Shown: one piece after another, positions 1 through 8,730 of the stretch | How the letters are laid out: each line of letters opens with the position of its first letter | How positions within the stretch are numbered: position 1 is the first letter of the stretch | Source: Neisseria mucosa | GTDB taxonomy: Bacteria; Pseudomonadota; Gammaproteobacteria; Burkholderiales; Neisseriaceae | DNA length: 64,000 bases | Direction: 5' to 3' | NCBI RefSeq assembly: GCF_013267835.1 | Contig: NZ_CP053939.1 | Location: forward strand, 1,488,001 to 1,552,000 | The notes under the pieces: model-generated | Told to the model about the DNA's origin: nothing | Databases searched by the model: none | The model's input: only the letters and a program-made list of their open reading frames with translations | Program-made: the position numbers and the translations under genes

Positions 1-1059
1 CTGGCCAAGCTTGGGCGGTTTTCTACTTCCCCCAATCCCCGCGTAGGTTGCGTGATTGCACACGGCGCCCAAATCGTCGGACAAGGTTTCCACGTCAAAG
101 CAGGCGAGCCGCACGCTGAAGTTCACGCCTTGAGGCAGGCCCAAGCGGCGGCAAAAGGCGCAACAGCCTATGTCACGCTGGAGCCTTGCAGCCATTACGG
201 CCGCACGCCGCCATGCGCCGAAGCGCTGATTCATTCCGGCGTAGCACGTGTGGTCGCCTCCATGACTGACCCTAACCCATTGGTCGCAGGCAAAGGTTTG
301 TCCATGCTGGAAGCCGCCGGAATCCGTACCGAAAGCGGTTTGCTGGAAGCGCAGGCGCGCGAGCTCAACCGCGGTTTCCTATCGCGTATCGAACGCGGCA
401 GACCGTTTATCCGCCTCAAATGCGCCGCCAGTTTGGACGGCAAAACCGCTCTTTCAGACGGCCGCAGCTTTTGGATTACCGGCGAAGCGGCGCGCGAAGA
501 CGTACAAATTCTCCGCGCCGAAAGTTGCGCCGTTTTGACCGGTATCGGCACCGTACTTGCCGACAACCCGAAACTCAACGTCCGCAGCTTCCCCACCCTG
601 CGCCAGCCTGCGCGCATCGTCTTAGACAGCCGTCTGCAAATCCCTTTGGACTGCCACCTCGTGACCGATACCGACAGCCCGACCGTTATCGTTACCCTTT
701 CCTCAGACGAAAAACGTTTGCAGGCGCTGGGTAAATTTGAACATATCCGCATCATCAGGCCGTCTGAACACATCAACGGCCGCATCAATCTTCCTTCCCT
801 CATGCCGCAACTGGCAGAGCTTGGCTTTGGCGAAGTTCTGGCAGAAGCCGGCTCAACACTTGTCTCAGCCTTCCTGAAGGATGACTTGGTGGATGAAATC
901 GTCCTCTACCAAGCGCCGAAACTGTTAGGCGCAGGCAAACCTCTATTCTCCCTCCCTGAAAATCCGGCCGCCCTACTTTCAGACGGCCCCTGGCTGAGTC
1001 AATCGGTAGAAATCATCGGGCAGGACATTAAATGGGTTCTACGGAAAAAATCCGTCTGA
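1..1059 (+). CDS. ribD: Riboflavin biosynthesis deaminase/reductase RibD (5' end outside window)
   Basis: Bifunctional enzyme of riboflavin synthesis: it deaminates diaminohydroxyphosphoribosylaminopyrimidine and then reduces the product with NADPH, in the cytosol. The frame is open from base 1 (LAKLGRFSTSPNPRVG), so the true start lies upstream; an internal GTG at 52 is not the start. The zinc deaminase motifs are visible as HAEVHALR and then TLEPCSHYGRTPPC, with one His and two Cys ligands. The C-terminal half is the reductase domain, beginning around RPFIRLKCAASLDGK and containing the LLGAGKPLF segment near the end. Two degenerate uptake sequences lie inside the gene and encode LSDGR and LLSDGP. 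The stop codon falls in a DUS-like ATCCGTCTGA. The gene stands apart from the polysaccharide locus that follows after 550 bases. Confidence 0.95.
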   Translation: MAKLGRFSTSPNPRVGCVIAHGAQIVGQGFHVKAGEPHAEVHALRQAQAAAKGATAYVTLEPCSHYGRTPPCAEALIHSGVARVVASMTDPNPLVAGKGLSMLEAAGIRTESGLLEAQARELNRGFLSRIERGRPFIRLKCAASLDGKTALSDGRSFWITGEAAREDVQILRAESCAVLTGIGTVLADNPKLNVRSFPTLRQPARIVLDSRLQIPLDCHLVTDTDSPTVIVTLSSDEKRLQALGKFEHIRIIRPSEHINGRINLPSLMPQLAELGFGEVLAEAGSTLVSAFLKDDLVDEIVLYQAPKLLGAGKPLFSLPENPAALLSDGPWLSQSVEIIGQDIKWVLRKKSV

Positions 1060-1609
1060 TTGCTTGTCATAAATAATTTAATTATTTTCAATAGAGTTAT
1101 TCTATTGTTTATATAGCAATAAATGTGATTTATTCATCAATCTATTATAATGACTATAGCGTATTTCAATTTAAAACTTTGACTTAGGCTCATTATAATT
1201 AACCTGATTGTCAACAAAATTCTTTTTTCTTCACAAAACAATAAACTTTTAAAATAAGTTAAGCCGAGAAAATTTATTAAAAGTTTTTATTCTAGAAGGG
1301 TTTTAAACGGCATAACCGACAGCTTGATTTCATGAACCAAGCATTTGACAGAAAAATATCCAAAATTAAAACATGTAGTTGCATAAAACCTTTTAAAATT
1401 AAATATTCGAAAATACCGTTTCCATACCTCAGAGGCCGTCTGAACGACCGTTAAACTTTTTTGATTGAGACGAATCTGATAAATGCTTATGATTTCGTCT
1501 GCTGGGATTATAAGTACGGTTTTGAGGCTTCACACGATACGGCAGCAGCAAACAACTCAGGCATCGGGCAAACACTCCCGATTTACTCATTCATTACACG
1601 AAAGACATC
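1060..1609. other. Long AT-rich non-coding leader ahead of the polysaccharide locus
   Basis: This 550-base stretch has no credible ORF and is far richer in A+T than its surroundings. It holds one DUS (1433-1444, AGGCCGTCTGAA), a candidate promoter (1465-1493) and a small hairpin just before the first gene (ATCGGG 1563-1568 with CCCGAT 1577-1582). Its length and composition fit a regulatory region or an old recombination junction at the edge of a variable locus. Confidence 0.6.
1465..1493 (+). promoter_or_regulatory. Candidate sigma-70 promoter of the polysaccharide operon
   Basis: TTGAGA at 1465-1470 and TATGAT at 1488-1493 are separated by 17 bases. Transcription would start near 1500, leaving a leader of about 110 bases before the ATG at 1610. 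This is the best -35/-10 pair I could find in the leader, and it is inferred by eye. Confidence 0.5.
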
Positions 1610-2917
1610 ATGAAAAACATTACGATACAAAAATTTGCCGATAAGACCGCAAAAATCGGCATCGTCGGCTTAGGCTACGTCGGTTTACCACTGATGCTGC
1701 GCTATGTGGACATCGGTTACCAAGTTTTGGGTTTCGACATCGACAAAACCAAAGTTGACAAGCTCAACAAAGGCGAAAGCTACATCGAGCATATTCCTGC
1801 CGAAAAAATCGCCGCCGCTTCAAACAGCCTGTTTGAAGCAACGACCGACTTCTCCCGTATCGGCGAAGTAGAAGCCGTGATTTTGTGCGTACCGACTCCG
1901 CTGAACAAATACCGCGAACCGGACATGAGCTTCGTTATCGACACTACCGACGCGGTCAAACCTTACCTGCGCGCCGGTCAAGTGCTGTCCTTGGAATCCA
2001 CTACCTACCCCGGCACTACCGAAGAAGAATTGCTGCCACGCATGGAAGAAGGCGGCTTGAAAGTCGGTCAAGACGTGTTCTTGGTTTACTCTCCTGAGCG
2101 CGAAGACCCGGGTAACCCTAACTTTGAAACCCGTACCATCCCCAAAGTCATCGGCGGCCATACCCCTGCTTGTTTGGAAGTCGGCCTGGCACTGTACCAA
2201 CCCGCCATCGATAAAGTTGTTCCGGTAAGCTCCACCAAAGCGGCCGAGCTGACCAAACTTTTGGAAAACATCCACCGCGCCGTAAACATCGGCTTGGTGA
2301 ACGAGATGAAAATCGTTGCCGATAAAATGGGCATCGACATTCACGAAGTCATCAATGCCGCCGCAACCAAACCGTTCGGCTTCGTTGCTTATTACCCGGG
2401 CCCCGGCTTGGGCGGCCACTGTATCCCTATCGACCCGTTCTACCTGACTTGGAAAGCCCGCGAATACGGCGTAAACACCCGCTTCATCGAGCTGGCAGGT
2501 GAAGTGAACTCCCACATGCCCGACTACGTTATCGAAAAAGTCGGCCTGGCTTTGAACGACCACAACCGTTCCATCAAAGACAGCAAAATCTTGGTATTGG
2601 GTATCGCCTACAAGAAAAACGTGGACGATATGCGTGAAAGCCCCTCTGTGGAAGTGATGGACCGCCTGCACAAATTGGGCGCTGTGGTTTCCTACTCCGA
2701 CCCGCACGTTCCAGAGTTCCCACACATCCCCGGCCACCACTACTTCGATTTGAAGAGTGAAGCGCTGACCCCTGAAACTGTCGCCCAATACGACTGCGTG
2801 GTTCTGACCACCGATCACGACAAATTCGACTATGACATGATCACCGAACATGCCAAACTGATTGTCGATACGCGTGGCAAATTCCCAGTGAAAAATCCTA
2901 AAGTCATCAAAGCATAA
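1610..2917 (+). CDS. wbpA: UDP-N-acetylhexosamine 6-dehydrogenase (WbpA-type nucleotide-sugar dehydrogenase)
   Basis: Oxidises C6 of a UDP-sugar to the uronic acid with two NAD+, giving a UDP-HexNAcA or UDP-HexA precursor. The N-terminal Rossmann motif GLGYVG is at residues 20-25. The catalytic-cysteine segment [14 protein letters not shown] places the nucleophile at Cys271. At 435 aa it has the family length. The extended N terminus and the SYIEHIP segment resemble Pseudomonas WbpA (UDP-GlcNAc dehydrogenase) more than UDP-glucose dehydrogenases, but substrate specificity is inferred. It is the first gene of the locus and begins about 110 bases after the candidate promoter. A 17-bp inverted repeat separates it from the flippase gene. 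The product implies an acidic residue in the polysaccharide. Confidence 0.85.
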   Translation: MKNITIQKFADKTAKIGIVGLGYVGLPLMLRYVDIGYQVLGFDIDKTKVDKLNKGESYIEHIPAEKIAAASNSLFEATTDFSRIGEVEAVILCVPTPLNKYREPDMSFVIDTTDAVKPYLRAGQVLSLESTTYPGTTEEELLPRMEEGGLKVGQDVFLVYSPEREDPGNPNFETRTIPKVIGGHTPACLEVGLALYQPAIDKVVPVSSTKAAELTKLLENIHRAVNIGLVNEMKIVADKMGIDIHEVINAAATKPFGFVAYYPGPGLGGHCIPIDPFYLTWKAREYGVNTRFIELAGEVNSHMPDYVIEKVGLALNDHNRSIKDSKILVLGIAYKKNVDDMRESPSVEVMDRLHKLGAVVSYSDPHVPEFPHIPGHHYFDLKSEALTPETVAQYDCVVLTTDHDKFDYDMITEHAKLIVDTRGKFPVKNPKVIKA

Positions 2918-2968
2918 TCTTGCTTCAGACGCATCCGGCTGCCTCCGGTTTCCCCGACTGGGACGGCG

Positions 2969-3018
2969 GCCGGTTTCCCAAGGCCATTTGTTTTTTCAGA
3001 CGGCCTTGGGAAACCGGC
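2969..3018. other. 17-bp perfect inverted repeat between dehydrogenase and flippase genes
   Basis: GCCGGTTTCCCAAGGCC (2969-2985) is matched exactly by its reverse complement at 3002-3018. The 16-base loop contains part of a DUS (TTTTTTCAGAC), and the right arm completes CAGACGGCC. There is no T-run after the right arm, so it may be an attenuator, an mRNA stabiliser or a remnant of a DUS-terminated junction, not a full terminator. Confidence 0.6.
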
Positions 3019-3086
3019 AACGGTAACAACGCATCTCTTACGAAAAACGCTCAGCTCGAACTTCCGGCCGTCTGAAAACAAATAAT

Positions 3087-4514
3087 ATGAACGCGAAAAA
3101 AATCCTCGGCTACGCATTGGGCCCGATAGGAAGCGCCGCTTTCGGCCTGCTTTCCCTGCCGCTCATCTCATGGTACTTCCCTGCGGAAGACATCGGCCGT
3201 ATCGTACTCTTGCAGACCATTGCCGGACTGAGCATCCTGTTGCTGGGCCTGGGGCTGGACCAATCCTATATTCGCGACTATTACGCCGTTAAAGACAAGG
3301 CCGCGCTGTTCAAATCCGTTTTTTTATCGCCATTGATTCTGACGGTGGCGGTTGTGGTTTTAGTGTTGCTGATAAACGCATCATGGCCGTCTGAAATCAT
3401 TTTCGACATCCCCAGTGCGAATTTGGGGATTCTTTTCCTGATTTTCTTGGCCACCACGCTGATTATCCGTTTTTTAGCCTTGATTTTGCGAATGAAAGAG
3501 CAGGCATTGGCTTTTTCACTTAGCCAGCTTGCGCCGAAATTTTTGATTTTGGTATTGGTTTTTGCCGTGATCGCTTCCGGCCTGCCCGCCAATACGACTT
3601 CGCTGGTTTTTGCCTACACCGCCGCCCAAGTGCTGACCGTTGCGCTGTTGATCTATCAACTGCGCCGAGACCTGCAAGCCGTTTCCCATGCGAAATGGTC
3701 GCCTGAGCTGCATCGGGACGGCCTGCGCTACGGCCTGCCGCTGGCATTCGGCAACTTGGCCTATTGGGGTTTGACTTCGATTGACCGTTTTGTCCTCAAA
3801 AATATCTCGGGCTTGGACGAGTTGGGTATTTATTCGATGGCAGTCAGCTTTGGCGCCGTCGCCTTGATTTTCCAAAGCGTGTTCTCCACCATTTGGGCGC
3901 CTTTGGTGTTTAAATGGGTGGAAGAAAAAACCAATCTGGACAAAATTGGCGACATCACGCTTTCCATGACCGTCTTCATCAGTGCAATGATTTGCCTTAT
4001 CGGGATTTTCTCGCCGATGGCGACTTGGATACTGCCGGAAAAATACACGCAGGTTCAATTTATCCTGCTCTCGTGTATGCTCTTCCCCCTGTTTTACACG
4101 CTGACCGAAGTCAGCGGCATCGGTTTGAACGTCGTCCGCTCGACTTGGCTGATTACCGCCATCAACATCGTTGCCTTTATCGCCAATACCGCCCTGCTCT
4201 ATCTGCTGGTGCCGAAATTCGGTGCAAAAGGTGCGGCTATGGCCAGCGCAACGGCTTTTTGGCTGTTTTTCATCTTGAAAACCGAATTCTCTTCACGCCT
4301 GTGGCAGCCTTTGCCGCGCCTGAAGATTTATACCAACTCAACGCTCTGTCTGATGATCTGCCTTGCCTACACTTGGCTGGGTACGCGCGACAACTATATT
4401 TGGTTTGCGCTGGCATGGGCAGTCGGACTGGGTTTCCTGTTCCTAAAATACAAACACGCATTATTTGCCGCGACCGAAAAAATCAAAGTCAAATTAAACC
4501 GTTCGGCAAAATAG
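3087..4514 (+). CDS. wzx: Polysaccharide flippase, Wzx/PglF type
   Basis: Integral inner-membrane protein of 475 aa with about 12 to 14 hydrophobic segments spread along its length, the architecture of MOP-superfamily lipid-linked oligosaccharide flippases. It starts with a short basic N terminus (MNAKKILGYALGPIGSAAF). It would move the undecaprenyl-diphosphate-linked repeat unit to the periplasmic face for Wzy. In meningococcus the comparable flippase is PglF of the protein-glycosylation locus, and the two roles cannot be separated by sequence alone. There is no clear Shine-Dalgarno before the ATG; a DUS ends about 12 bases upstream. One in-gene DUS encodes WPSE near residue 103. The polymerase gene follows after 42 bases. 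Confidence 0.8.
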   Translation: MNAKKILGYALGPIGSAAFGLLSLPLISWYFPAEDIGRIVLLQTIAGLSILLLGLGLDQSYIRDYYAVKDKAALFKSVFLSPLILTVAVVVLVLLINASWPSEIIFDIPSANLGILFLIFLATTLIIRFLALILRMKEQALAFSLSQLAPKFLILVLVFAVIASGLPANTTSLVFAYTAAQVLTVALLIYQLRRDLQAVSHAKWSPELHRDGLRYGLPLAFGNLAYWGLTSIDRFVLKNISGLDELGIYSMAVSFGAVALIFQSVFSTIWAPLVFKWVEEKTNLDKIGDITLSMTVFISAMICLIGIFSPMATWILPEKYTQVQFILLSCMLFPLFYTLTEVSGIGLNVVRSTWLITAINIVAFIANTALLYLLVPKFGAKGAAMASATAFWLFFILKTEFSSRLWQPLPRLKIYTNSTLCLMICLAYTWLGTRDNYIWFALAWAVGLGFLFLKYKHALFAATEKIKVKLNRSAK

Positions 4515-4556
4515 CCAACCTGAGATTCACGTCTCTACGATAACAACAGCACGACT

Positions 4557-5867
4557 ATGAAAATAAAACGTCTGAACTTATACACTTACATCCTCTACAT
4601 CATGCTCGCAGCCTATATGCTGGGGCCCGCGCTGTCCTTTAAGGTCGGCGTGCCGCGTATCGACAACCCCTTGACCCTGATATTTGTACTGCTTGGTTTT
4701 GTCGTATTTTTTCTGGAAAGCAAGCATATTCCGCGCAAGATTTTCGCTATGCTCTGCGCCCTGACCGCCATGTGCATCTGGCCTGCCATCCACATGGGCA
4801 TTACGTCGCTGACGCCGACGCAGTACATGGATATTTTGTTTTTTATGGCGGTTCCGGCTTTCTTCTACTTGTTTTACCAAGTATTGAAGCGCGCCGACGA
4901 CCCTTTGAGGACAATTCAGAAGTTCCTCGTCGTATTTACGCTGTTTATCGCCGTGCCGCCGTTTGCAGAGCTGGCCACCGGTATTCAGTTTGTGAGTGCC
5001 AGCGATGAGTTGGCTATTGATGAAGGCTCGCTCAAAGGCTTGTTCTTTAACCCGAACAACCTTGCCGCCACCGCAGTCTGCCTTGCGCCTGCCATTTTGT
5101 TTTTCTTCCAACTCCAAGGACGGAAACACAAAGAAAAACTGCTGGGCTGGGGCTTGTTCCTGCTGTTGGGCATGGCCATTTTCGCCAGCGTATCGCGTAC
5201 CGCCATCGGCTGTTACCTGTTGATTTTGCTGGTTTATACGGCCTATCGCAAAAACGGTTTTATTACGGTCGGCGTGGCAGGCCTGCTGGCGTTGGTATTG
5301 TCGATGATTCCGTCTCGCGCGATTGCGGAATTTTTGCTCTCACTCAACGGCAACCAGTTTTTGGAACGCTTTTCCAGCCGCGTGTACCTCTTCCTGTACG
5401 ACTTGGGCAGCGACAACTCCGTGTCCTACCGTCAGGAGATTTACAACTACTTCTGGAACAATCCGCCCCTGCTGCTGACCGGCTATGGTCCTAAAAACTT
5501 CCGTGAATATTTCGGCGGCCATTTGAGCGGCAGCTTGGGCTTTGAAAACCCACACAGCTTCATCATCGAGCTGTATCTGGGTTTCGGCATGATTTCCCTG
5601 CTCGGCTTTATTGCCTTTGTGGCGTGTTATTTCCTCTACACCGCCTCAAACCGCGCAATAACCGGCAAATCGCGCGTTTTGGCTTGGGTTGCCTTGGGCA
5701 TTTTCCTGCTGGCCGGTTTTATTCCGTCCACCATTTTGCGTATGCCGTTTATCTGGCTGCCCTGCCTGCTGATTTTTATTTACAGCGTATTTGTCGCGCC
5801 CAAGCTGAAAGATATGGCCGCTTACGCATACGACGAAACACTATACGATACGAAGAAACCATCATGA
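4557..5867 (+). CDS. wzy: O-antigen ligase/polymerase family membrane protein (Wzy candidate)
   Basis: A 436-aa polytopic membrane protein with about ten or more hydrophobic segments and a large hydrophilic loop in the C-terminal half (about residues 260-340, including SSRVYLFLYDLGSDNSVSYR and NPHSFIIELYLGFG). The loop pattern and the NPHS(F/N) segment are typical of the Wzy_C/O-antigen ligase family. In a locus with Wzx, Wza and Wzc it is best read as the repeat-unit polymerase, although a WaaL- or PglL-type transferase (O-oligosaccharyl transferase) belongs to the same broad family. Its stop overlaps the next start by four bases (ATGA), which indicates translational coupling with the GT4 gene. 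Confidence 0.75.
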   Translation: MKIKRLNLYTYILYIMLAAYMLGPALSFKVGVPRIDNPLTLIFVLLGFVVFFLESKHIPRKIFAMLCALTAMCIWPAIHMGITSLTPTQYMDILFFMAVPAFFYLFYQVLKRADDPLRTIQKFLVVFTLFIAVPPFAELATGIQFVSASDELAIDEGSLKGLFFNPNNLAATAVCLAPAILFFFQLQGRKHKEKLLGWGLFLLLGMAIFASVSRTAIGCYLLILLVYTAYRKNGFITVGVAGLLALVLSMIPSRAIAEFLLSLNGNQFLERFSSRVYLFLYDLGSDNSVSYRQEIYNYFWNNPPLLLTGYGPKNFREYFGGHLSGSLGFENPHSFIIELYLGFGMISLLGFIAFVACYFLYTASNRAITGKSRVLAWVALGIFLLAGFIPSTILRMPFIWLPCLLIFIYSVFVAPKLKDMAAYAYDETLYDTKKPS

Positions 5868-6934
5868 AAATCATCCTGACTACCTCCATGTCCGGCCTCG
5901 GTGGCACTGAAAACGCCACTTTCCGCCTCGGCCGCCTGCTCAAACAACGCGGACACGATATCGTATTGGCCTCTTCAGACGGCCCTTTGATTCAGGAAGC
6001 GCAAGCATTGGGCATCCGTTGGCAGCCGATTGATTTTTACCAAGGCGGTCTTTTGGGTTACATCAAAGGCATGTTTGCCTACATGAAACTGCTGAAAAAA
6101 GAGAAACCTGATGTGATTCACTGCCAAATGGCGCGTATCGTTCCGGCCTGCGCCATTGCGGCCAAGTTTGCCTCGCCGAAAACCAAAGTGTTCTACCACG
6201 CACGCGGCCTTGATCCGGAAACTTATCCGAAAATTGCCAAGCTTTTCGACAAGCTGGGCGTGTACATCATCGGCAACTGCAAACACGAACGCGAAAAACT
6301 CATCCGTTACGGTTTCCCTGCCAACCGCATCACCTACACTTACAACGCCCTGCACAAAGCGGATTACGTTCCTGAAAAAACAGTCAAAGACTATGTCCAA
6401 CTGGGCACGCTTTCCCGTTTGGACACCGTCCGCGCCGTGCATTTAATGCTGGATATTTTGAAGAAAATGGTTGACCGCGGTATGCCTGTACGCCTTAACG
6501 TTGCAGGCATCGGCGAAGAAATGGACAACCTCAAAGCCCAAGCCAAACGTTTGTGCATCGAAGACAAAGTTACCTTCCTCGGCGGCGTCCGCGACTTGAC
6601 CGGCTACTTCAAAGATGTGGATATTTTGGTGAACACGCCGCATTGCGTGGGCGACCACGGCGCAGGCGTCGGCAACAATATTTTGGAAGCCGGCCTTTAC
6701 GACACACCTGTCGTGACCTACAACATGGCGGGCATTTCCGAAATGGTCATCACCGGCCAAACCGGCTACTGCATTCCTTTCGGCGATGAAGAAGCATTTA
6801 TCGAAGCCGTCGATACACTCATCAAGCATCCAGAGCTGCGCGGTCAAATGGGCAAAGCCCTGCACAAACACGTCGAAACTTTATGCTCCGACGACGAAAT
6901 CTACCGCACCACCATGGCTGCGTACGAAATGTAA
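5864..6934 (+). CDS. Glycosyltransferase family 4 (first of two)
   Basis: A 356-aa cytosolic GT-B enzyme that would add a sugar to the lipid-linked repeat unit from a nucleotide donor. It shows the N-terminal GGTE motif (MSGLGGTENATFRLGRLL), a C-terminal nucleotide-binding half with GTLSRLDTVRAVHLML, and the family E-x7-E region EAGLYDTPVVTYNMAGISEM. The ATG at 5864 overlaps the polymerase stop by four bases; a longer frame beginning at 5624 runs inside the polymerase gene and is rejected as a start. A DUS inside the gene encodes ASSDGPL. The gene ends with a DUS in the 13 bases before the next start. Donor and linkage cannot be told from sequence. Confidence 0.85.
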   Translation: MKIILTTSMSGLGGTENATFRLGRLLKQRGHDIVLASSDGPLIQEAQALGIRWQPIDFYQGGLLGYIKGMFAYMKLLKKEKPDVIHCQMARIVPACAIAAKFASPKTKVFYHARGLDPETYPKIAKLFDKLGVYIIGNCKHEREKLIRYGFPANRITYTYNALHKADYVPEKTVKDYVQLGTLSRLDTVRAVHLMLDILKKMVDRGMPVRLNVAGIGEEMDNLKAQAKRLCIEDKVTFLGGVRDLTGYFKDVDILVNTPHCVGDHGAGVGNNILEAGLYDTPVVTYNMAGISEMVITGQTGYCIPFGDEEAFIEAVDTLIKHPELRGQMGKALHKHVETLCSDDEIYRTTMAAYEM

Positions 6935-6947
6935 GGCCGTCTGAAAC

Positions 6948-8120
6948 ATGAACATTACCATCGTCGCCCCTTATTGCTCGCTGCCGTCCGAGCCGCATTT
7001 CAACCGCTTCTGGTATCTTGCCGAGCTGTTGTCGCAGTCGCATGACGTGTTGCTGATTACCAGCAACTTCAAGCACTACGACAAATCTTTCAGACGGCCC
7101 GAAGATGCCGAGGCCGCCTCACAAGGCCGTCTGAAAGTCATGCTGTTGGAAGAAAGCGGATACAGCAAAAACGTGTCTTTAGGGCGCGTGACCAGCCATC
7201 ACCGCTTCGTCAAACATTTTGAAAAATGGTTGGAAAACTGCCGTCCGGGAGAACAAGACGTCGTCTTTTCCGCCTATCCGCTGATTGCCACCAACCTGCT
7301 CTTGGGCAAACACAAAGCGCGTTTGGGCTACAAGCTGATTATCGATGTGCAGGACGTATGGCCGGAGTCCTTCTCCTCGGTCGTACCTTTTTTGAAAAAA
7401 GTACCGCACAACCTGCTGCCTTTTGCTTCACGCGCCAACCAAGCCTACCGCTACGCCGACGCGCTGGTTGCCGTATCGCAGACTTATCTCGACCGCGCCA
7501 AAGAAGCCAATCCGAATGTACCCGGCGAAGTCGTCTATATCGGCGCGGATTTTCCGAAACTCGATGCCGCGCCTGCCAAAGATTTCGGCGACGACAAAAC
7601 CCGCTTCTTCTACTTGGGCACGCTCAGTTACAGCTATGACGTGGAAACCGTGTGCAAAGGTGTTCGCAAGCTGTTGGATGCCGGCGAAAACGTCGAGTTG
7701 CACATCATGGGCGGCGGCCCCGATTTAGACAGGCTCAAACAATATGCCTGCGACGGCATCAAGTTTTACGGCTACATTCCTTACGCCGAAATGATGTCGG
7801 TCGCCAAGGGCTGCGACATCTCCGTCAACGCCATCCACTCTTACGCCATGCAGTCGATTACCAATAAACTGTCCGACTATATGGCTTTGCAAAAACCGAT
7901 TCTGAACAGCCAGGTCAACGACGAAGTTGCCGAAGTCCTCACCCTGCTGCCGCATGCAAACTACCGTTCCGGCGATGTGGAAAGCTTCGTTAAAGCCGCC
8001 AAAGATATTTTGAAGCGCAAAGACGATCCTGTTCAGTCCGAAGAAATCGTCCGCTGCTTCAAGCGCGACGTTGCCTATCAAAAAATCGTCAACCTGATTG
8101 AAAGATTAGCTCATGAATAA
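6948..8120 (+). CDS. Glycosyltransferase family 4, WbuB-like (second of two)
   Basis: A 390-aa GT-B glycosyltransferase that resembles the WbuB branch of GT4 enzymes, which transfer deoxy-HexNAc sugars in O-antigen and capsule synthesis. Visible features are the N-terminal IVAPYCSLPSEPHFNRFWYLA, the DVQDVWPES segment characteristic of this branch, and a C-terminal donor-binding half (FFYLGTLSYSYDVETV, GGGPDLDRLKQYA). Two opposed DUS lie close together in the coding region (about 7090-7140) and encode FRRP and GRLK, an unusual use of an inverted DUS pair inside a reading frame. The start ATG follows a DUS directly. The gene overlaps the phosphoglycosyl transferase gene by eight bases. Confidence 0.85.
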   Translation: MNITIVAPYCSLPSEPHFNRFWYLAELLSQSHDVLLITSNFKHYDKSFRRPEDAEAASQGRLKVMLLEESGYSKNVSLGRVTSHHRFVKHFEKWLENCRPGEQDVVFSAYPLIATNLLLGKHKARLGYKLIIDVQDVWPESFSSVVPFLKKVPHNLLPFASRANQAYRYADALVAVSQTYLDRAKEANPNVPGEVVYIGADFPKLDAAPAKDFGDDKTRFFYLGTLSYSYDVETVCKGVRKLLDAGENVELHIMGGGPDLDRLKQYACDGIKFYGYIPYAEMMSVAKGCDISVNAIHSYAMQSITNKLSDYMALQKPILNSQVNDEVAEVLTLLPHANYRSGDVESFVKAAKDILKRKDDPVQSEEIVRCFKRDVAYQKIVNLIERLAHE

Positions 8121-8730
8121 ATTTTTCAAACGCCTGTTTGACATTGTTGCCTCCGCCTCAGGGCTGATTATCCTGTCGCCTGTGTTTTTGATTTTGGTGT
8201 ACCTCATCCGCAAAAACTTAGGCTCGCCCGTGTTCTTCATCCAAGAGCGGCCGGGTAAAGACGGCAAGCCGTTTAAAATGATTAAATTCCGCTCCATGCG
8301 CGATGCAATCGATAAAGACGGAAATCCACTCCCGGACAGCGAACGCCTGACCGATTTCGGCAAAAAATTACGTGCCACCAGCTTGGACGAACTTCCTGAA
8401 TTATGGAATGTCTTAAAAGGCGAGATGAGTCTGGTTGGCCCTCGTCCGCTGCTGATGCACTACCTGCCGTTGTACAACGACTTCCAAAACCGCCGCCACG
8501 AAATGAAACCGGGCGTGACCGGTTGGGCGCAAGTCAATGGCCGCAACGCCATTTCATGGGACGAAAAGTTCGCCCACGATGTTTGGTATATCGACCACTT
8601 CAGCTTCTGGCTGGATATTAAAATTTTGTTCCTGACGGTTAAAAAAGTCTTCGTCAAAGAAGGCATCTCAGCCGAAGGAGAAGCCACTATGCCTTATTTC
8701 ACGGGTAATAAAACTGATGAAAAAAAATAA
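8113..8730 (+). CDS. Phosphoglycosyl transferase initiating the repeat unit (PglB N-terminal / PglC-of-Campylobacter type)
   Basis: A 205-aa monotopic bacterial sugar transferase that transfers a phospho-sugar to undecaprenyl phosphate and so starts repeat-unit synthesis. It has one N-terminal re-entrant membrane helix (FDIVASASGLIILSPVFLIL). Catalytic family motifs follow: PVFFIQERPG, KMIKFRSM, TSLDELPELWNVLKGEMSLVGPRPLL (Asp-Glu dyad) and the C-terminal KPGVTGWAQVNGRNAISW. In meningococcus this module is the N-terminal half of PglB, fused to an acetyltransferase, or of PglB2, fused to an ATP-grasp domain. Here it ends in ...KTDEKK at a run of eight A residues that also starts the next gene (14-base overlap), which suggests a split PglB2. 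Confidence 0.9.
   Translation: MNKFFKRLFDIVASASGLIILSPVFLILVYLIRKNLGSPVFFIQERPGKDGKPFKMIKFRSMRDAIDKDGNPLPDSERLTDFGKKLRATSLDELPELWNVLKGEMSLVGPRPLLMHYLPLYNDFQNRRHEMKPGVTGWAQVNGRNAISWDEKFAHDVWYIDHFSFWLDIKILFLTVKKVFVKEGISAEGEATMPYFTGNKTDEKK

Noticed and set aside
5624..5863. N-terminal extension of the first GT4 into the polymerase gene
   Set aside because: The extension is an out-of-frame translation of the polymerase; ATG at 5864 with ATGA overlap fits the family start.
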